64,000 bases of DNA from Prorocentrum cordatum (GCA_963575745.1 CAUYUJ010016908.1:52501-116500); one strand, 5' to 3'; counted from the stretch's first letter, positions 19,376 through 31,025 are shown. Notes: generated by a model not told the origin, from the sequence alone. A program made the numbers and translations.

Positions 19376-19454
19376 TCAAGTCTGAGCGCACCCCAAAGCG
19401 AAATCGCGAGCACCCCAAACCATTCACAGAGGAGCGAGGCCGTCCTCGGCGCCT

Positions 19455-19555
19455 CCTCGACGACGACGACGGCGACGGACGACGAACGGCGGCGGCGGCG
19501 ACGACGACGACGAACGACGAACGACGACGACGACGAGGGCGAGGGCGAGGACGAG

Positions 19556-19587
<32 letters not shown>

Positions 19588-19595
19588 ACGACGAA

Positions 19596-19635
<40 letters not shown>

Positions 19636-19675
19636 TCGACATCGACGACGACGAACGACGACTACGACAACAACA
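19455..19675. repeat. GAC/ACG array
   Basis: Nearly continuous GAC triplets with AACGACG breaks. Contains many HpyCH4IV-like ACGT-free CpG steps; encodes poly-Asp or poly-Arg by frame. Confidence 0.7.
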
Positions 19676-20594
19676 ACGACTTCCGCAGGGGTGGGGGGGG
19701 AAGCCGCCGAACGGTATCGTGAGCTCCTCAAATGCAATGCATGGATCAAGCGATCCCTCGGGGGGAGACGGCGGGATCCGATTGGGATCCGATTGGGGAA
19801 TCAAAGACGATGCCAAGACGGGGACAAAACCGGGTGAGCAGAACTTCGACGACCCTGTCGGAGTGTGTGAGACGTTTTTCCGTTTGGGTCGTCGTCGTCG
19901 CCGTCGTCGCTCCTTCCCGTTCCCCAGACCTTTCTCCTGAAGCGACCCAGACGAACCAAATCAAACAACATCGCAACCGATCTGAAGGGAAGCCGCCCTT
20001 GCAAAGAAGCCCTTCCCTTTGATCCCTTCCCTGCCGGGGGGGGGGTCCAAGAGGGAGTCCTGGGAGGGGCACCCGGGGTTGGGTCCCACGAGGGGGTGCC
20101 CTGGGAGACCCCCCACAGGGGGGCCCCCTGTGGAGCAGGGGAACAGGGGGTTGGTTCCCCCGTGGGCAGGGGAGCTCAGGACTACTGCCCCCGCCCCCTC
20201 CGTGTGAGCGAGGGGACCACCATCACCGCCCTCTCCCCCCGGACCCCTCCCCCGGGAGGCACCCTCCTCATTCTGATCTGCTGGTGCGGGGATCCTTCGT
20301 ATTTTCCCCATGCCTCCACAAGGCCTCAGATCCACTCCGAGGCAGCTCCGAGTGACCACGGAACCTCCCAGCTACCAAGAAGTCCCCCAAGAGGCTCTCA
20401 AGAAAGCCCCGAGAAGGGCTCCAGAGCGTCAGCGTCGTCGTCGTCGCCGCCACCGTCGTCGTCCTCATTCAGGGTCCGCGGCACCGGCTGTAAGGCTTCC
20501 CCAATCGAGAATCCCTGATATCCGGCGGCTCTGGAGGATGTCTCGGGCGCCGCGGCCTTCTCGGAGCGTCCCCGAACGCTCTGAGAGCGTTCGC

Positions 20595-20720
20595 GGGAGA
20601 CGGCGGGATCGGAACCCGATTGGGATCCGGTTGGGACATTAGTGGGATCATGTGACAACCCTCTTGGGCTCTCGTTGGAATCAGATTGGGGTCTTGTTGG
20701 GATCCTATTGGAACCCTGGT
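20595..20720. repeat. Degenerate GATTGGGATCC minisatellite
   Basis: CGATTGGGATCC-like units of about 24-30 bp; a short version is at 19765-19800. Confidence 0.4.
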
Positions 20721-20924
20721 GGGCTCCCGCGCTCCTTGGTGTGATCCCGACCCGAGGGGCCTGGGGGCCCGACATCACTTCCCGGGGCAAGAAGCGATAC
20801 AGTTTCGCCGAAAAGGGGGGATGGTGCGCTCATTGGCTGGCCCCCCTGCCCTCCACGGGGGCCTTCACCTCCCCGGGCCATGGGACCGCGGCACAAGCGG
20901 AGTGGACTAAACAGCCAGTCATGG

Positions 20925-21119
20925 GGAATATCTGTATGTATATATATATAGAGAGAGACATGTACATGCATGCATTCACACAGGCATGCATGCATGCATA
21001 CACACACACACATATATATATATAAATGTACACATAAAAATATAGTCATACATGCATACATACATAAATATGTACATGCATACATACATACATGCATGCA
21101 TACATACATACATGCATGC

Positions 21120-21152
<33 letters not shown>

Positions 21153-21250
21153 GGCAGACATACGTGCGTGCGTACATACATATATATATATATGTATATA
21201 TATATATCCATACATATATATATATATGTATATATATACATGAAGAAATA
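20925..21250. repeat. Compound microsatellite (CATA, CATG, GACA, TA)
   Basis: Successive ACAT, CATGCATA, (ACAG)n at 21120-21150 and TATA runs. Confidence 0.7.
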
Positions 21251-21408
21251 ATAAGAAAATAAAAAAGAAACAATGAGGTGGGGGGGTTGGGGGAGGGGAT
21301 CGCGCGCGGGGGGCAGGGATGGGCCGTCCTTCGCGTTTCTGCGCGCGGGGGGGGGGGTCGGAACGGGCCGTCTCGGGCGGGGCTGGGAGGAGCGTCTGTG
21401 AGCTATCC

Positions 21409-21532
21409 TTAGATCGGGCGTGTACTTCTGCAGGCGGATTTTGGACGAAAAACCAAGCATTTTCAAAAAATGATACAAGAGTTGTCAAAAACTATCAAAC
21501 AATGCTCATGTAGAGGGACACGCCCGACTTGA
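21409..21532. mobile_element. Family D MITE with 8-bp duplication
   Basis: Ends TTAGATCGGGCGTGTACTTC and complement of TCAAGTCGGGCGTGTCCCTC. Exact flanking repeat AGCTATCC at 21401-21408 and 21533-21540. Confidence 0.7.
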
Positions 21533-21781
21533 AGCTATCCGGAGCACTCGGATTACAGCCAACCCGTATAGCAAGGATGCGCGACACGGACGCGAGGGCC
21601 CTGAAAGGCCACGTCGAAGCTTCTCGAGCGGGGCGCGGCCAACGAACGTGGCCAAGGATGGGCCGAGGAGGCAAGGATGCAAGGGTGTACCCATGGGGAG
21701 GATGCCCATCCTTTCTATGCGGGTTGGCAGTATTCGGAGCATTCGGATCATGTTGGAGGGGGGGTGCGGAGGGGGCGAGGA

Positions 21782-21940
21782 TTAGGTCGGGCATGACCTC
21801 CTACAGGCGGATTGTACGAAAAATAAAACATTTCCAACACATGTTCAAAGATAACAAACAAAATAATTGAAAAATCGTCCCAGCACTATTTTTCTACTAG
21901 TTTCAAGTATACCTCCTGTGGAGGGACACGCCCGACTTTA
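21782..21940. mobile_element. Family D MITE with 8-bp duplication
   Basis: Ends TTAGGTCGGGCATG and its complement; CCTACAGGCGGA inside. Exact flanking repeat GGCGAGGA at 21774-21781 and 21941-21948. AT-rich centre. Confidence 0.7.
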
Positions 21941-22118
21941 GGCGAGGAGGGAGGGACGAGAAGCGAGGAGGTGGGTAAAGGACGACAACCCTCCTTGCTT
22001 GCTCCTCTTGAGCCTCGTGGCGTCGCACGGGCCACAAGAAGGCCCGTGGCTCCGAGAAGATATACCCGCAGAGATCTCGGCTGTCGGAGAGCATGGACCA
22101 CGCGAAATCAGGCTGGGC

Positions 22119-22280
22119 TTAAGTTGGGCGTCCCCCTACAGGCGGATGTTGGGCGATTTTCTTTGGGAGCAAATTTAAAACAAAGTATTCAACACCATTC
22201 AAAAATACAGGACAATCGTCCCCAGACTTTTTCTTACCATTTTTGAAAATTCCCCCTGTAGAGGGACGTGCCCGACTGAA
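22119..22280. mobile_element. Family D MITE with 8-bp duplication
   Basis: Exact flanking repeat GGCTGGGC at 22111-22118 and 22281-22288. Removal with one repeat copy joins two minus-strand open frames in phase (SDASMSAQP to DFAWSMLSDS). Confidence 0.7.
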
Positions 22281-22301
22281 GGCTGGGCAGACATGCTGGC
22301 A

Positions 22302-22447
22302 TCAGAGCAATCCTTGAGCAACGCGCGGTCGAAGCTTCTTGTCACAGGGTACCTTCGAGGCGGAACGAAACCCCTTTGGGGACTTCGGTTGCGCCCAAGT
22401 GCACGCGAAGCGCCGGGGGAAACCTCGGGAATGGACCCGAGGGACAT
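22302..22447 (-). CDS. Two-exon gene end: last exon with stop
   Basis: In the phase left by 22646-22817 this reads VPRVHSRGFPRRFACTW then AQPKSPKGFRSASKVP and KKLRPRVAQGLL, ending at TGA 22302-22304. The acceptor is TCTTCTAG before AT, matching the AG|AT used after the family C element in gene 1. A second frame here is also open and continues in frame across the nearby family D element if that is removed with one 8-bp duplication, so the frame is not certain. Confidence 0.35.
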
Positions 22448-22645
22448 CTAGAAGAAAAAACTGCATAACCATAAACTGTTGCCCCTCCGCGCGGATTTCT
22501 TGTATCTGCGCTGGACCCCCCCTCCCTGGCGCGCTCCGCGCGCCAGGGGCGGCGCTGGAAGCGCCACCGTGGGGGCCCAGCGAGGATCCAAGAAACTCGC
22601 GCGGTGCGCCAACAATTTATGTCTGTGCCGTTTTCTTTTTCGAAC
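22448..22645 (-). mobile_element. Family C foldback element, intron of the two-exon gene end
   Basis: 198 nt, GTTCGAAAAAG to TTCTTCTAG. The centre has TCCGCGCGGATTTCTTG pairing across a GCGCGCCAGGGGC region. Phase across it is preserved. Confidence 0.5.
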
Positions 22646-22817
22646 ATCGAAGCCCTGCCGAGACCAAAACGGCACCCATCCCGAAGATCTGACTGCTGGT
22701 CGATGCGCCCTGCGGCGGCCCCGTGTGAAGGCCGATGGTCGTCAGGGGGCAGCCCGCAAGCGGCATCTGCTTCACGAGGACTTCCCCCCCCACACCAGGC
22801 CAGGCCGCGCGGGCGCA
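22646..22817 (-). CDS. Two-exon gene end: first exon
   Basis: 172 nt from CGCCACAG before TGC to CGAT before GTTCG; phase 0 in, phase 1 out. It reads ARAAWPGVGGEVLVKQMP, then LAGCPLTTIGLHTGPPQGAS, then GMGAVLVSAGL, with high GC3. The same frame is open further upstream to about 23230, so the exon may start earlier or be one long exon. No domain recognised. Confidence 0.4.
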
Positions 22818-23169
22818 CTGTGGCGCAGAAGCAGCTCTGTGAGCACAACAAGTCGACGAGAATTCTTGATAACATGTCTGGTAACGGTCGTTACCCGGAG
22901 GGGTCGGGCGGGTGCTAATGGACGGGGCCCGAGCCCCAAAGGGCACCTTTAGGGCCCTTTTCTTCACCCCCCCATGTGAGCCACCCCCCGACCGACCAGA
23001 GGGAGGACTTGGGCCCCAGATGTTGGTAACGCTTGGCCGCGGGCGCACTGCGATCGCCATGGTGCGCGCGCGACCACCAGCAGGTGGGGGGGGGGTCCCG
23101 GACCCCGCCCCACGCACGATCGGGAGACGTGGCCCGAATGGGTGGCCCAAGGTACGACCGCCATTGCGC

Positions 23170-23330
23170 TTGGGTCGGGCATGTCCTCCCACAGGCGGAC
23201 TTTGGACGAAACATCGAAATTTGTTAACCAAAAATCCTCAAACATAGCAGAAGATAGTCGAAACATCGTCCCCTGACAATGTTTGAACCATTCTCGGATG
23301 CTCCTCCTGAAGAGGGGCACGCCCGACCTA
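23170..23330. mobile_element. Family D MITE, no exact duplication
   Basis: Inverted ends TGGGTCGGGCATGTCC and complement. The flank TACGACC occurs at the right edge and again 16 bases left of the left edge, suggesting a later 10-bp change. Confidence 0.6.
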
Positions 23331-23359
23331 CGACCAGAAAACAAAACCCGTCGATGCGC

Positions 23360-23490
23360 CCACCGCGCGGCGGCGCCTGGCGGCGGAAGACACCCCTGCG
23401 GCGGCGCTGCCGGCGCGTCTGCACCGCCCCACGGCCCCTGCTGGCCCCCTCGGGGCATCCAGCTCAGCTCCGGCGGACCTCGCCGGGCGG
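23360..23490 (-). CDS. Possible Pro/Gly/Gln-rich exon
   Basis: One minus frame reads ELSWMPRGGQQGPWGGAD then APAAPPQGCLPPPG, similar in style to the exons at 35.6, 47.7 and 50.1 kb. All three frames are open because of GC content, and boundaries are not clear. Confidence 0.2.
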
Positions 23491-24264
23491 GCGGGCGGGA
23501 CGGCGGGGTGGAGGCGCGGCTGCTGCCGCAGCCGCCGCGCCGCCGCGCCGTCGCCGCTGCCACGGCTGCGCTGCCGCCGCCGCCGCGGTGGACTCGTGGC
23601 TGCGAAGGGGGCCAACAGGGTGGCAGTGCCGGTGTCTGCGAGGGCGAGCTGGAGCACACTTTGTGGCCCATCGAGGAAGCCCAGCGGCAGAGAGAGGCGG
23701 CCGAGGGGGGAGGGGAGGGAGGAGCGGGGGGGGGGGCGGGGTCACGCAGCCAGCACGCAGGCTGGAACACAGAGCACACACACAAGCACATGTTGGGAGC
23801 CCACCCCCGATTGCACCTGCAATTCCCCTATCCCCGTGTACCTCCTACCCCTTTTGCTCCGACTCTCCCTGTGCCTCCACCGCCCGTTCCTCTTGTTCAA
23901 CTCCCCCCCGCTCATCACCCTCTCCACCGTCCTCGTTCGTTCGTTCGTTCGTTCGTTAACTAAGTGGTGCCTCAGCCCGGCGCGCCTCTCTGCGCACTCG
24001 CCGCGACCAGGTGCCTGCGGCGCACGCGCCCTGACGGCCCTCAGAACCCTCAAGAGAACTTCTGGGAGCTTCCGAGCAAGATTTCCGCAGGAGCCCAGGC
24101 GATATGCCCCAGGGAGTCCGCAGAATGTCTTGCAGAATTCCAAGGAGAGGCCGTCGCAGCCCACGAGGACCTACCCAAGGAAATTCTACAGGATGTGCTC
24201 GTGCGGCGCTCGGCGGCGGACTCCACCCTCCAGGGGCCACGATGGGCGGCACGAGTGGGGAAAT

Positions 24265-24420
24265 GAGAAGGCCGGGCCTTCTCAGAAGGCTCGGAAGTCC
24301 CACGTCCTCCTGAGAAGTCTCCCGAACCCTCGCCGAAAACACAGAGGAAACTCCTCAGAAGACGAGAGGGCTTCTGAGAGGTCCACCCGCCTTCTGACAA
24401 GGCCTTCTCCTTCTCACTCC
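24265..24420. repeat. CTTCTGAGAAGG-rich repeat, also at 56910-57070
   Basis: GGCCTTCTCAGAAGGCTCGG followed by many short CTTCTGAGAAG palindromes and a Ser/Arg codon-like end. A related piece is at 9240-9350. Confidence 0.4.
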
Positions 24421-24928
24421 CCGCTCGGGCGTGCTGCCGAAGTTGGTTTGGGGGTCACAACTCGGGTCCCCGGCGATCGTTCGGGACGATCCAGGCACGC
24501 CTGGCACGCCCTCGGCGAGGCACAACTTCTGGCAAGCATCTCGAGGCTGGGAAACCGGCGATAGCCGACGAACACGTCCTGAAACCTCGAACCTCGAACC
24601 CGAACCTCGAGCTCGCTCGCCGCCGAGTGAAGGACCACTGCCTCCTCGAGCTCGCCGCCGACACGAGGCCTCGCCCCTCGCGGAGCGAGCCCCCCCCCCC
24701 TTCGGCACGCCGTGGCCTCCTCGGGGATCTTCTGACCCGGGTCAATCCAGACCCGGGTCAGCAGGAAACCAAAAACTGCAATGCAGAAAAAAAAACTGCA
24801 ACGCAGATCTTCGCAAACCCAGGTCAGCCAATATGCGCGGCCGCCTCGCGGCCACGAGCGGCTCGCTAACCCGGGTCAGCCAGAGGGGGTCTTCGCAGGA
24901 TCCTGCAGGATCTGGTGCCCTGGCTGAC

Positions 24929-25099
24929 CCCCGTTTGCATTGCCCCCCGTCTCAAGACTCCCGACCTCCTCGCGCGCGAGAGGCTCCGGCCCTCGCGCGC
25001 GGTGCGCGCCCGCCGTGCAGCGAGGCGCCGTCCTTGCCAGCGCTCGGGCGTCCATTCCCCGCGCATGTTTCGCGTGCGCTTTTGGATGGAACAACTCAT
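24929..25099 (-). CDS. Candidate start exon with strong Kozak context
   Basis: ATG at 25097-25099 preceded by GCTGCCACC, then exactly 57 codons to ACGGGG before GTCAGCC. It reads MSCSIQKRTRNMRGEW then TPERWQGRRLAARRART, strongly basic. Twenty-five bases upstream is a TTTTAG that could instead be an acceptor fed by the TTG tract (25134-25475). Confidence 0.3.
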
Positions 25100-25133
25100 G
25101 GTGGCAGCATGTGATTCTAAAACGCACACACAG

Positions 25134-25140
25134 TAGCAAC

Positions 25141-25181
<41 letters not shown>

Positions 25182-25207
25182 CCAACAACAACAACAACAA
25201 CAACACC

Positions 25208-25242
<35 letters not shown>

Positions 25243-25475
25243 AATCAACAACAACAACAACAACCACAACAACAACACCAACAACACCAACAACAACAAC
25301 TTCAACAACAACAACAACACCAAAAACACCAACAACAACAACTTCAACAACAACAACAACACCAACAACAACAACACCAACAACAACAACACCAACAACA
25401 ACAACAACAACACCAACACCAACAACAACAACAACAACAGTAGCAACAGCAACAACAACAACAACAACAATCATT
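25134..25475. repeat. CAA array of about 340 bp
   Basis: (CAA)n with ACCAACA and TTCAACA interruptions. On the plus strand it reads as poly-Gln; on the minus strand as a TTG-rich tract before the start exon at 24929-25099. Confidence 0.75.
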
Positions 25476-25479
25476 TAAG

Positions 25480-26285
25480 ACTGGGGACACTCCGTTCTCA
25501 CCAGTGCCAGGGTTTTCATAGGAGGCGGGCAATACCCCCACTTTGTGGGGGGGCCGGTTCAAGCTCTACCAAATTTCCATACGACTCTTCGCCACCACCC
25601 ACACCCAGCTTCCCGCCCTATGACGTTCGGACACTTCACTTCGTGGCATGCGGACGACCGTGGCTACTATTCAGGGCCCCGCGGCCGACGACGACGGCGT
25701 GCGCGCGCGAAGAAAAAACGAATGTGTCCAATATGGTATTATTTGACAGGGATGATGGCCCTGGCATGCGCGCAACCGTTGTTGCAGAAGTTCGAAGCAC
25801 GTGAAAAAGTTGCTCGCAAGAGCCCGTTTGACAGAAATGTTGAAAAAATATAGGGTTTCCTCAGAAATCCGCAAGAGCGCGCAAGATGATTTGTTGAAAC
25901 TTTTTGTTTGAAAAACCATTGGGTTTTTTCATGTTTTTATGTTAAAATCGCTACGAAAACTAAGGTTTTGGAAGGATTTCATCTTGCGCGCGCGAGTGTG
26001 CACTTCGTGTCATTTTTTCAAAGGATTCTTGCAGTTTGGTTATGTTAGAACAAGAAATTTCATTTTATAGTGTTTTTTGCAAGGGAAAGCGGGCGTCAAC
26101 AAAACAACCGGATCCGGACACCCACGTTTTGCCTGAGACTTCCTCACGAAAGTGATGAAAATGTGGCTGCGGCCTAGGCGCGGCGAGGGGGGCGCGCACC
26201 AGGGGCCCCAACAATAATTATTCTTTAGAATAAATAATGTTCAACAACAACACCACCAACAACAACAACGAACATACCTTACAAA
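25480..26285. other. AT-rich gap with one large hairpin, no gene seen
   Basis: GCGCGCAAGATGAT near 25880 pairs with ATCTTGCGCGCGC near 25980-25995, with T-rich spacer. The base composition differs strongly from the rest of the window. Confidence 0.4.
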
Positions 26286-26733
26286 AAAACACTGATCCTT
26301 GACGCTCCTCGATGGTCCTCGCATAGAAAGAATGCACCCGTCCGAGCGATGCCCAGGGTCACGCAGAGAGGACGCGCGGTCCCAAGTCGTGCTGCGAGGC
26401 GGCGCGCCTATCGCGGGGTGCGCGGGGACTGCGCGGCGGGTAGGAGGCGAGGGAGGAGGCCGTCCCTCGCGCGCAGACGAGGCATGCGCCCGGGGGGCTG
26501 GAATCTGGGCAGCGCGCGCGCTTCGAGCAACCCACGCCCCCCGCATGAGGACGTTCTATCGCGAATCCTCCTCGGCCTCCCCCAGCGCTCTCCTCTTGGA
26601 CTGAACGACTTGGTGGTTGATGCGAAGGTGGTTACTGCTGTCCTCCGCAGATAGAACCCACCCAAACAGGCCCAACCACCCGTTCGTAATCTACATGGCG
26701 GTTGGCCGGTTACGCAGGCCGTCAATGCAGGAC

Positions 26734-26923
26734 CCCGTCCCTCCCGTCCACGCAGGACCCCAAGACGACGATGACGAGCTCTCCTGGACGTCTCCAAAGA
26801 TCGATCCCCCGGAGGCTCCCGGACTCCGTGAAGACCGTCCGATTCACGCAGAGGGACGAGAGGACGTCCAAGAAGCTCGATCCTGGAACATCCTCCTCCT
26901 CGCAGAAGGCGGACTCGACATGC
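26734..26923 (-). CDS. Candidate exon with two open minus frames
   Basis: Bounded by CATCTTAG before GC and GACGGG before GTCC. One frame reads HVESAFCEEEDVPGSSFL then VLSSLCVNRTVFTESGSL and GELVIVVLGSCVDG with about 80% GC3. The other, which is in phase with 27140-27330, reads RIELLGRPLVPLRESDGL. Only one can be right. Confidence 0.3.
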
Positions 26924-27139
26924 CTAAGATGGTCCGCCGTCGCCCCGCCAGGGGAAAGGTGTGGCCCCAAGGCGGGGGGGGGGGGGGCGCGTCTCGCAGA
27001 TAGGACATGCCGCCCACCAGCGTTTCCGTAGCGCCGCCGTGTTCCCAGGCATGCGATGCTGTGGCTCTGTTTCAGTCCGCGGACCCCACGAGTTCCTGAC
27101 CCCTTCCACAGGGGGCAGCGGCTCGTCCTGGAGTCATTC

Positions 27140-27330
27140 CTGATAGCCCCCTGGGCCCGACAACGTCGCGTCGAGGCCGAACTGGAGGAAAGACGCCCGG
27201 ACAAAATACCCCAATCTGTGCACAACATCTTCTGACACTTTCACCTGTGAGCGCACGAGAGTGAGCAGACCAACGCGCGAGCAAGATTGAGCGCTCCTCT
27301 CTGCTTCTCTCTGACGACGTGTGATGTCTT
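27140..27330 (-). CDS. Candidate exon ending at a GA donor
   Basis: Reads CSRVGLLTLVRSQVKVSE then DVVHRLGYFVRASFLQFG and ends PGGYQ at CAG before GAATGA. The 5' limit is unknown. The plus strand is also open here, and a strong plus acceptor (TCTTCTCTCTGCAG at 27327-27340) argues for caution about the coding strand. Confidence 0.3.
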
Positions 27331-27529
27331 CTCTCTGCAGCCGTGCACTAGCTCCCTGGCGGGTCCCCCGTTGGGCGCCCAAGCTCTATGCATGCTGCAT
27401 CGCGCTGATCAGGGGGCCCTGAGAGGAGAAGCGTCGGAGGTGCAACGCGAGCGCTTCGACGAAGACGTCCCCCCACAATCTAGCCGCGAACGGGCAAAAG
27501 TCCTTCCTCCTGACGACTTCCCCGTTGGG

Positions 27530-27867
27530 GTGTCCATAGGATTCCGTATGGAAGAGTCTTTAAGAGATCCATGGAATGTTCTAGGACATCCACAGGATTC
27601 CTTGAGCAATCCGTCGGATGCCTTAGGCACACCTGTAGACATCCTTTGGAAATCCATCGGAACCCTTAGAGAATGTATAGAATCCGGAGGACATCCATCG
27701 GAATCCAAAGGAAAACCATATGATTCCTTAGGACATCCATAGGCGTCCTAAGCAAGTCCATCGGATTTCGTAGGAAATCCATAGGATGTCTTATCATATC
27801 CGTAGGACTCCGAAGAAAGCTATAGGAAATCAAACGGATTCCAGCAGAAATCGATAATATTCCTTAG

Positions 27868-27868
<1 letters not shown>
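27530..27868 (-). repeat. 21-bp minisatellite, block 1
   Basis: Degenerate units around TCCTTAGGACATCCATAGGA, followed by a GA microsatellite at 27870-27950. Confidence 0.6.
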
Positions 27869-27912
<44 letters not shown>

Positions 27913-28329
27913 TGAGAGAGAGAGAAAGAGAGAGATAGAGAGAGAGAGAGCGCGTTTCACGGGCGCTTGCCTTGGGAACATTCGGCGGCGCGTTTCTCAC
28001 CCGGGGGTGGGCACCCCCCTCACACTCGGCGACGTCGATCAAACCAACCCCCACCGCCTCGATGTTAGGGGGGGCTCCCCTCCCACCTAACACCCCCCCT
28101 CCCCAAGCAGGGGGACCGGGGGAGGGGACTTCAACCCCGCCGCCCCTCCAGCGCCGGCGGCAGCGCTGGCGGCGGCCAGCCGCCCCTCCGGCGCCGGCGC
28201 CGAGGGGGGGGTCCAAACCCCAACCCCCCCCTTGGCGCCGGCGCCGGCACAGCAGAACCGACGGCGGGAACGCAGCGACGATGACCAGAGAGGGCCCAAA
28301 GGCCGCAGACGGGAAACACAAATCGCCAC

Positions 28330-29305
28330 ATACACCAACACCACAACAGCCACCACCACCACAATCACCGCCCACCACACCACCGCCACCACCACCGCCA
28401 CAACCACCACCACCACCACAGCCCACCACAGCCCACCACCACCACTACCTGACCCAAAGCAAAAACACGGTGGCGGGAAGACCCGAAAGCCTCACCATCA
28501 CCACCACAACAAACCACCACACCACCACCATCGCCACCATCACCACCACCACAATCAGCACAACCCACCACCACCACAACCACCACCATCATCACAAACC
28601 ACTACACCACCATCACCACCACCACCAAAAACGACACCACCACCACAACCCACTACAACCCAACCCACCACAACCCACCACAACCACCACCACCACCACA
28701 AACCACCACCATCACCACCACCACCGCCACCACCACCACCACAACCCACCACCACCACAACCACCACCACCAAAAACCAACACACTACCACCACCACCAC
28801 AACCCACCAACATCACAGCCCATCACCACCACCACCACAAACCACCACAAACCACAACGCTTCCACCACCAGCGCCACCACTGCCACAACCACCACCACC
28901 ACCACCACAACTCACCACCACCACCACCACAAACCACCACGCAACCACCATAACCACAGCCATCACCACCACCACCACAATCACCCACCACCACCACCAC
29001 CAGCACCGCCACCACCACCTCCAGCACCACCTCCACAACCCACCACCACCACCACCGCCACAACCACCACCACAAACCACCACACCACAACCACCACCAC
29101 CACCGTCACCACCACCACCACCAGCACAACCCACCGCCACTACAACCACCACCATCACCCCAATCCACTACACCACCACCACCACCGCCCCCACCAAAAA
29201 CGCCACCACCACTACAACAACCCACCACAACCCATCACAACCACCACGACCACCATCACCACCCGCCACTACCACCACGACCCACCACCACCACCATTTG
29301 GTGTC
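28330..29305. repeat. CCA/CAC triplet array of about 1 kb
   Basis: CCACCACCACAACC-type units with ATC and AAA breaks; a short continuation at 29565-29640. It gives long Thr/His/Pro open frames that I take as artefacts. Confidence 0.75.
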
Positions 29306-30149
29306 CGTTCCATGGGAGCCTGCGTGGCCCCCGGCGCTGTCCGATTTGGGCCTGATTTCGACCAGATTTGGAACAGTTGTGGAGGATTTGAAACAAATTT
29401 GGACCAGATTTGGAGTGGATTCGCGGGGACTAGAAGAACGAGGAGGAAGAGGGGGAACAGGAGGGGAGAGGAGGAGCAGGAGGATGGACCAAATGCGGTC
29501 CCTGCGCGGTCCAAATGCAGGAAAAGCTGATTTCAGTGTCGCCGCCCAAGGCTCCCATGAACAGACATCGAGCCACCACCACCACCCATCACCCACCACA
29601 GCACCACAGCCCACCACCACCACCACCACCATCTCAGAGACGCCCCAAGAGACGTCCAAGACGCCCCGGGGAGGCTTCACAAATGCCCTCCAGAGGCCCC
29701 CGAGAGCCCCCCGACGAGACCCCAAGAGGCATCCACTAGAACTCTGACCCAAAACAAAGGCACGGTGGCGGAGCGTCGTCGTGGTCATCGTTGTCGACGT
29801 CATCGTCGACGCTCCCCGCCGCCGCTGCCAGCCGCCGCAAGCGCTGGCGCCGGACAAAAAACGGTCCGTTTCCTGGCCGGCGCCCAGAACGGCCAGGAAA
29901 CGGTCCGTTTGCGAAACGGAGGTCGTCGTCTTCATCGGCGCTCCCCGCCGCCGCCGCCAGCCGCCGCCGACGCCAGCGCCGGCCCGAGGAGAGGGAGAGA
30001 CGAGAAATAAGAGGGGGGGGATTTGAACCCCCCCCTCCGTCACGGAAGGGAGGACGGGGGGGAGGGGTTTGAACCCCTCCCCCCTCAATCCAGGGGGGGG
30101 GTCCGGTTTCAATCCCCCCCACCCTTTCCAAGCGCCCACAGAACGCGCT

Positions 30150-30840
30150 CTTTCTTAGGTAATCCATGGGGATCCATAAGAAATCCATAAGATTCCTTCG
30201 GAAAAGCAATGGGAAACCGTAGGACATCCATCGGATTCCTCGTGAAATCCAGAGGAGTCCTTCGGAAATCCATACGGTTCCTAAGGACATCCATCGGATT
30301 CCTTCGGCAAGCCATCGGATCCCTGAGGCAATCCAACCAAACCCTTAGGGAATCCATGGGATCCCAAGGGAAGTCTATAGGAATCCATTGGACATCCATG
30401 TGATTCTTCAGGGATGCCTGAGAAATCCTTAGGCAATATATAGGTTTCCTCCGGACATCCATAAGATCCGGATTCTTAAAGCTCTCTATTGAAATCCTTA
30501 GGGCATCAATTGAATTCCTTAGGACATCCTTAGGAAGCCTTCGGACATCTATAGGACTCCTTAAGACATCCATCGGATTCCGGAAGAAAATCCGAAGGAA
30601 TCCGTGTGCGATCCATACAACTCCTTGGGACATCCATCGAGTTCCTTGGGACATCCATAGGGTCCCTCAGGGAATTTATCGGACTCCTGAGGAAAGCCAT
30701 CAGACTGCTGAGGAAAGCCATGGGAATCCTTAGGCCATCCTGTGGCTTTCATAAGAGGTCCATGGCATTCTGTGGGCGATCAATATAATTTGCTCGGAAA
30801 TGCACAGGAATCCTTGAGACATCCATATGATACTTCTTAA
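30150..30840 (-). repeat. 21-bp minisatellite, block 2
   Basis: Same orientation as block 1; period 21 keeps a seven-residue pattern in the open frames. Confidence 0.65.
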
Positions 30841-31025
30841 GGCATCCGACGTGTTGGTGTTGGGAAAACGTCGAAAACACATGTTGACTCCAAAATCTAA
30901 TTGGTCAGCGTTAAGGGTTCACTTCAGTTTTCCAAACGAACTCGGCAACTTTTCAAACGTGGACAATGCAAAGTTTGCGACGTGTGCGTTCGCGCGTCGA
31001 TTTCTGCATGCTGATTCCAGAATGA
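30840..31025. other. Non-repetitive island between minisatellite blocks
   Basis: GTTGGGAAAACGTCGAAAAC...TTCGCGCGTCGATTTC. Orientation of the minisatellite switches across it. No gene seen. Confidence 0.4.

Noticed and set aside
25134-25443. Poly-glutamine protein
   Set aside because: Pure CAA repeat, no flanking conserved coding sequence on the plus strand.
27287-27520. Plus-strand acceptor TCTTCTCTCTGCAG followed by an open frame
   Set aside because: The acceptor is good, but the frame runs into the 21-bp minisatellite and no other plus-strand exon supports it. Kept only as a caution on the minus exon nearby.
27972-29747. Open frame of about 590 codons rich in Thr, His and Pro
   Set aside because: It is the CCA/CAC array; composition follows the repeat and other frames are open too.
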